Shown here in pieces: positions 37,997 through 38,542 of a stretch of DNA of 38,542 nucleotides. The stretch comes from Cellulomonas triticagri (GTDB taxonomy: Bacteria; Actinomycetota; Actinomycetes; Actinomycetales; Cellulomonadaceae). The notes beneath the pieces are model-generated. The model saw nothing but the letters and a program-made list of their open reading frames with translations. It was not told where the DNA came from and did no database searches. Position 1 is the stretch's first letter. Each line of letters starts with the position of its first letter. The stretch lies in assembly GCF_003696205.1 (NCBI RefSeq), contig NZ_RFFI01000025.1, positions 1 through 38,542 on the forward strand, read 5' to 3'. The translations under genes were made by a program, and so were the position numbers.

Positions 37997-38015
37997 AGAC
38001 CGATGCGTAGCGGGC
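37997..38015 (+). repeat. 19-nt motif shared by both XRE control regions, copy 2
   Basis: Copy 2 lies 37 nt upstream of the second XRE gene (which reads on the other strand) and overlaps GGTC-CACA-GACC at 37990-38001. It is identical to 36931-36949 at 16 of 19 positions. A shorter related string (GTGCGTAGCGG) also occurs at 2023-2033. The remaining gap to 38179 shows nothing else. Confidence 0.6.
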
Positions 38016-38179
38016 GCGGGATCGCGCGGGGCCGGGATCGACCGTCCGCCGGGCGATCTCACCCCGGCGACCTCGCACAGCCCCTGCGGGCGAGGTGGCG
38101 CGCCCCGTCGACCCGGTACCCGACCCGGCCCGCGATCCGCCCCGACCCGGCTCCACGCTCCCGTCTCCGCGCGCCCGCC

Positions 38180-38542
38180 TCAGCGCTCCCGGGCGCTCCG
38201 CCGTGCTCGCGCCGCCACGACGGACGTCCCGCCCACGACGAGCAGCCCCGCCCCGACGGCGACGGCCGCGCCGGTGACCAGCGCCTGCGACCCCCGGGCG
38301 AGCACCACGACCTCCTCGCGCCCGTCCACGGTCCACCGGCAGGTGGCCTCGGGCGGGGCGATGGTCGAGCCCAGCACGGCGTCGCCCTCGCCGTCGGCGG
38401 CCGCGGCGACGCAGGTCCCGGCCCCGCCGGCGGCGTCGTCGTCCAGCCCCTCGCGCAGGGTGGCGGTGACGAGCCCCGCCCACACGACGACGAGGGTGAC
38501 GAGCCCGGCGACGGCGAGGGCGGCCCCGGCCGCGAGCGCCGC
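38180..38542 (-). CDS. Membrane protein with two helices (5' end cut off by window edge)
   Basis: The frame is open to the end of the window, giving 120 visible residues. A hydrophobic helix (AALAVAGLVTLVVVWAGLV) is at the edge. An extracytoplasmic loop of about 60 residues with two cysteines (GTCVAA and ATCRW), which could form a disulfide, follows. A second helix (ALVTGAAVAVGAGLLVVGG) leads to a basic tail RARRSARER. I do not recognise the family. The internal GTG at 38485 is probably not the true start, since the first helix continues upstream of it. Confidence 0.55.
   Translation of the reverse strand, partial: AALAAGAALAVAGLVTLVVVWAGLVTATLREGLDDDAAGGAGTCVAAAADGEGDAVLGSTIAPPEATCRWTVDGREEVVVLARGSQALVTGAAVAVGAGLLVVGGTSVVAARARRSARER

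Overview
The window is very GC-rich (roughly three quarters G+C), with GTG starts, leaderless genes and actinobacterial gene families (PknH-type sensor domain, TipAS-type MerR, actinobacterial 4-bp GTGA overlaps, large LigA). It reads as a chromosomal segment of a high-GC actinobacterium; Micrococcales, and within it Cellulomonadaceae, is my best guess. That placement is an inference from protein character, not from a search.

Layout. (1) 1-2234: the C-terminally truncated end of an Erm-family 23S rRNA methyltransferase gene on the minus strand, with a candidate leader peptide and a 12-bp dyad in its 5' region; then a PknH-like sensor-domain membrane protein; then a duplicated ~40-nt element. 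(2) 2235-9380, minus strand: a compact, apparently undescribed class III lanthipeptide (labyrinthopeptin-like) operon. It encodes a three-domain LanKC synthetase, a 41-residue precursor with two S-x2-S-x3-C motifs, an ABC exporter, an ABC ATPase and an FtsX-type permease. A 14-bp hairpin separates the precursor from the exporter. (3) 9865-18505, minus strand: a branched-chain amino-acid block ilvB-ilvN-ilvC-(ASCH gene)-leuB-ilvE-cimA. Both ilvB and cimA have a promoter, a short leader peptide rich in Leu/Ile/Val codons and an intrinsic terminator, so classical transcription attenuation is the likely control. (4) 18629-21025: an AMIN-like lipoprotein convergent with a GH13 alpha-glucosidase. 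(5) 21065-24703: two different dihydroxyacid dehydratase genes (ilvD) side by side, one of mycobacterial type and one of E. coli type. (6) 24855-29494: a carbinolamine-dehydratase/VOC fusion divergent from a TipAS-type MerR regulator, a DNA photolyase, a DoxX-like membrane protein and a GNAT acetyltransferase. (7) 29684-33005: gatCAB, the Asp/Glu-tRNA amidotransferase operon. (8) 33090-36859: a conserved small protein, then ligA overlapping a GNAT gene. (9) 36966-38542: two closely related small XRE regulators flanking a small conserved protein, and a truncated membrane protein at the edge.

Functionally, the amino-acid block supplies nearly every shared step of Val/Leu/Ile synthesis (acetolactate synthase, reductoisomerase, dehydratase, transaminase, isopropylmalate dehydrogenase) plus the threonine-independent citramalate entry to isoleucine; leuA, leuC and leuD are not in the window. 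The lanthipeptide operon follows cimA on the same strand but is separated by 484 nt with its own candidate control region. No tRNA, rRNA, CRISPR array, IS element or integrase was recognised. All start-site choices rest on Shine-Dalgarno or -10 context and on family-typical N-termini.
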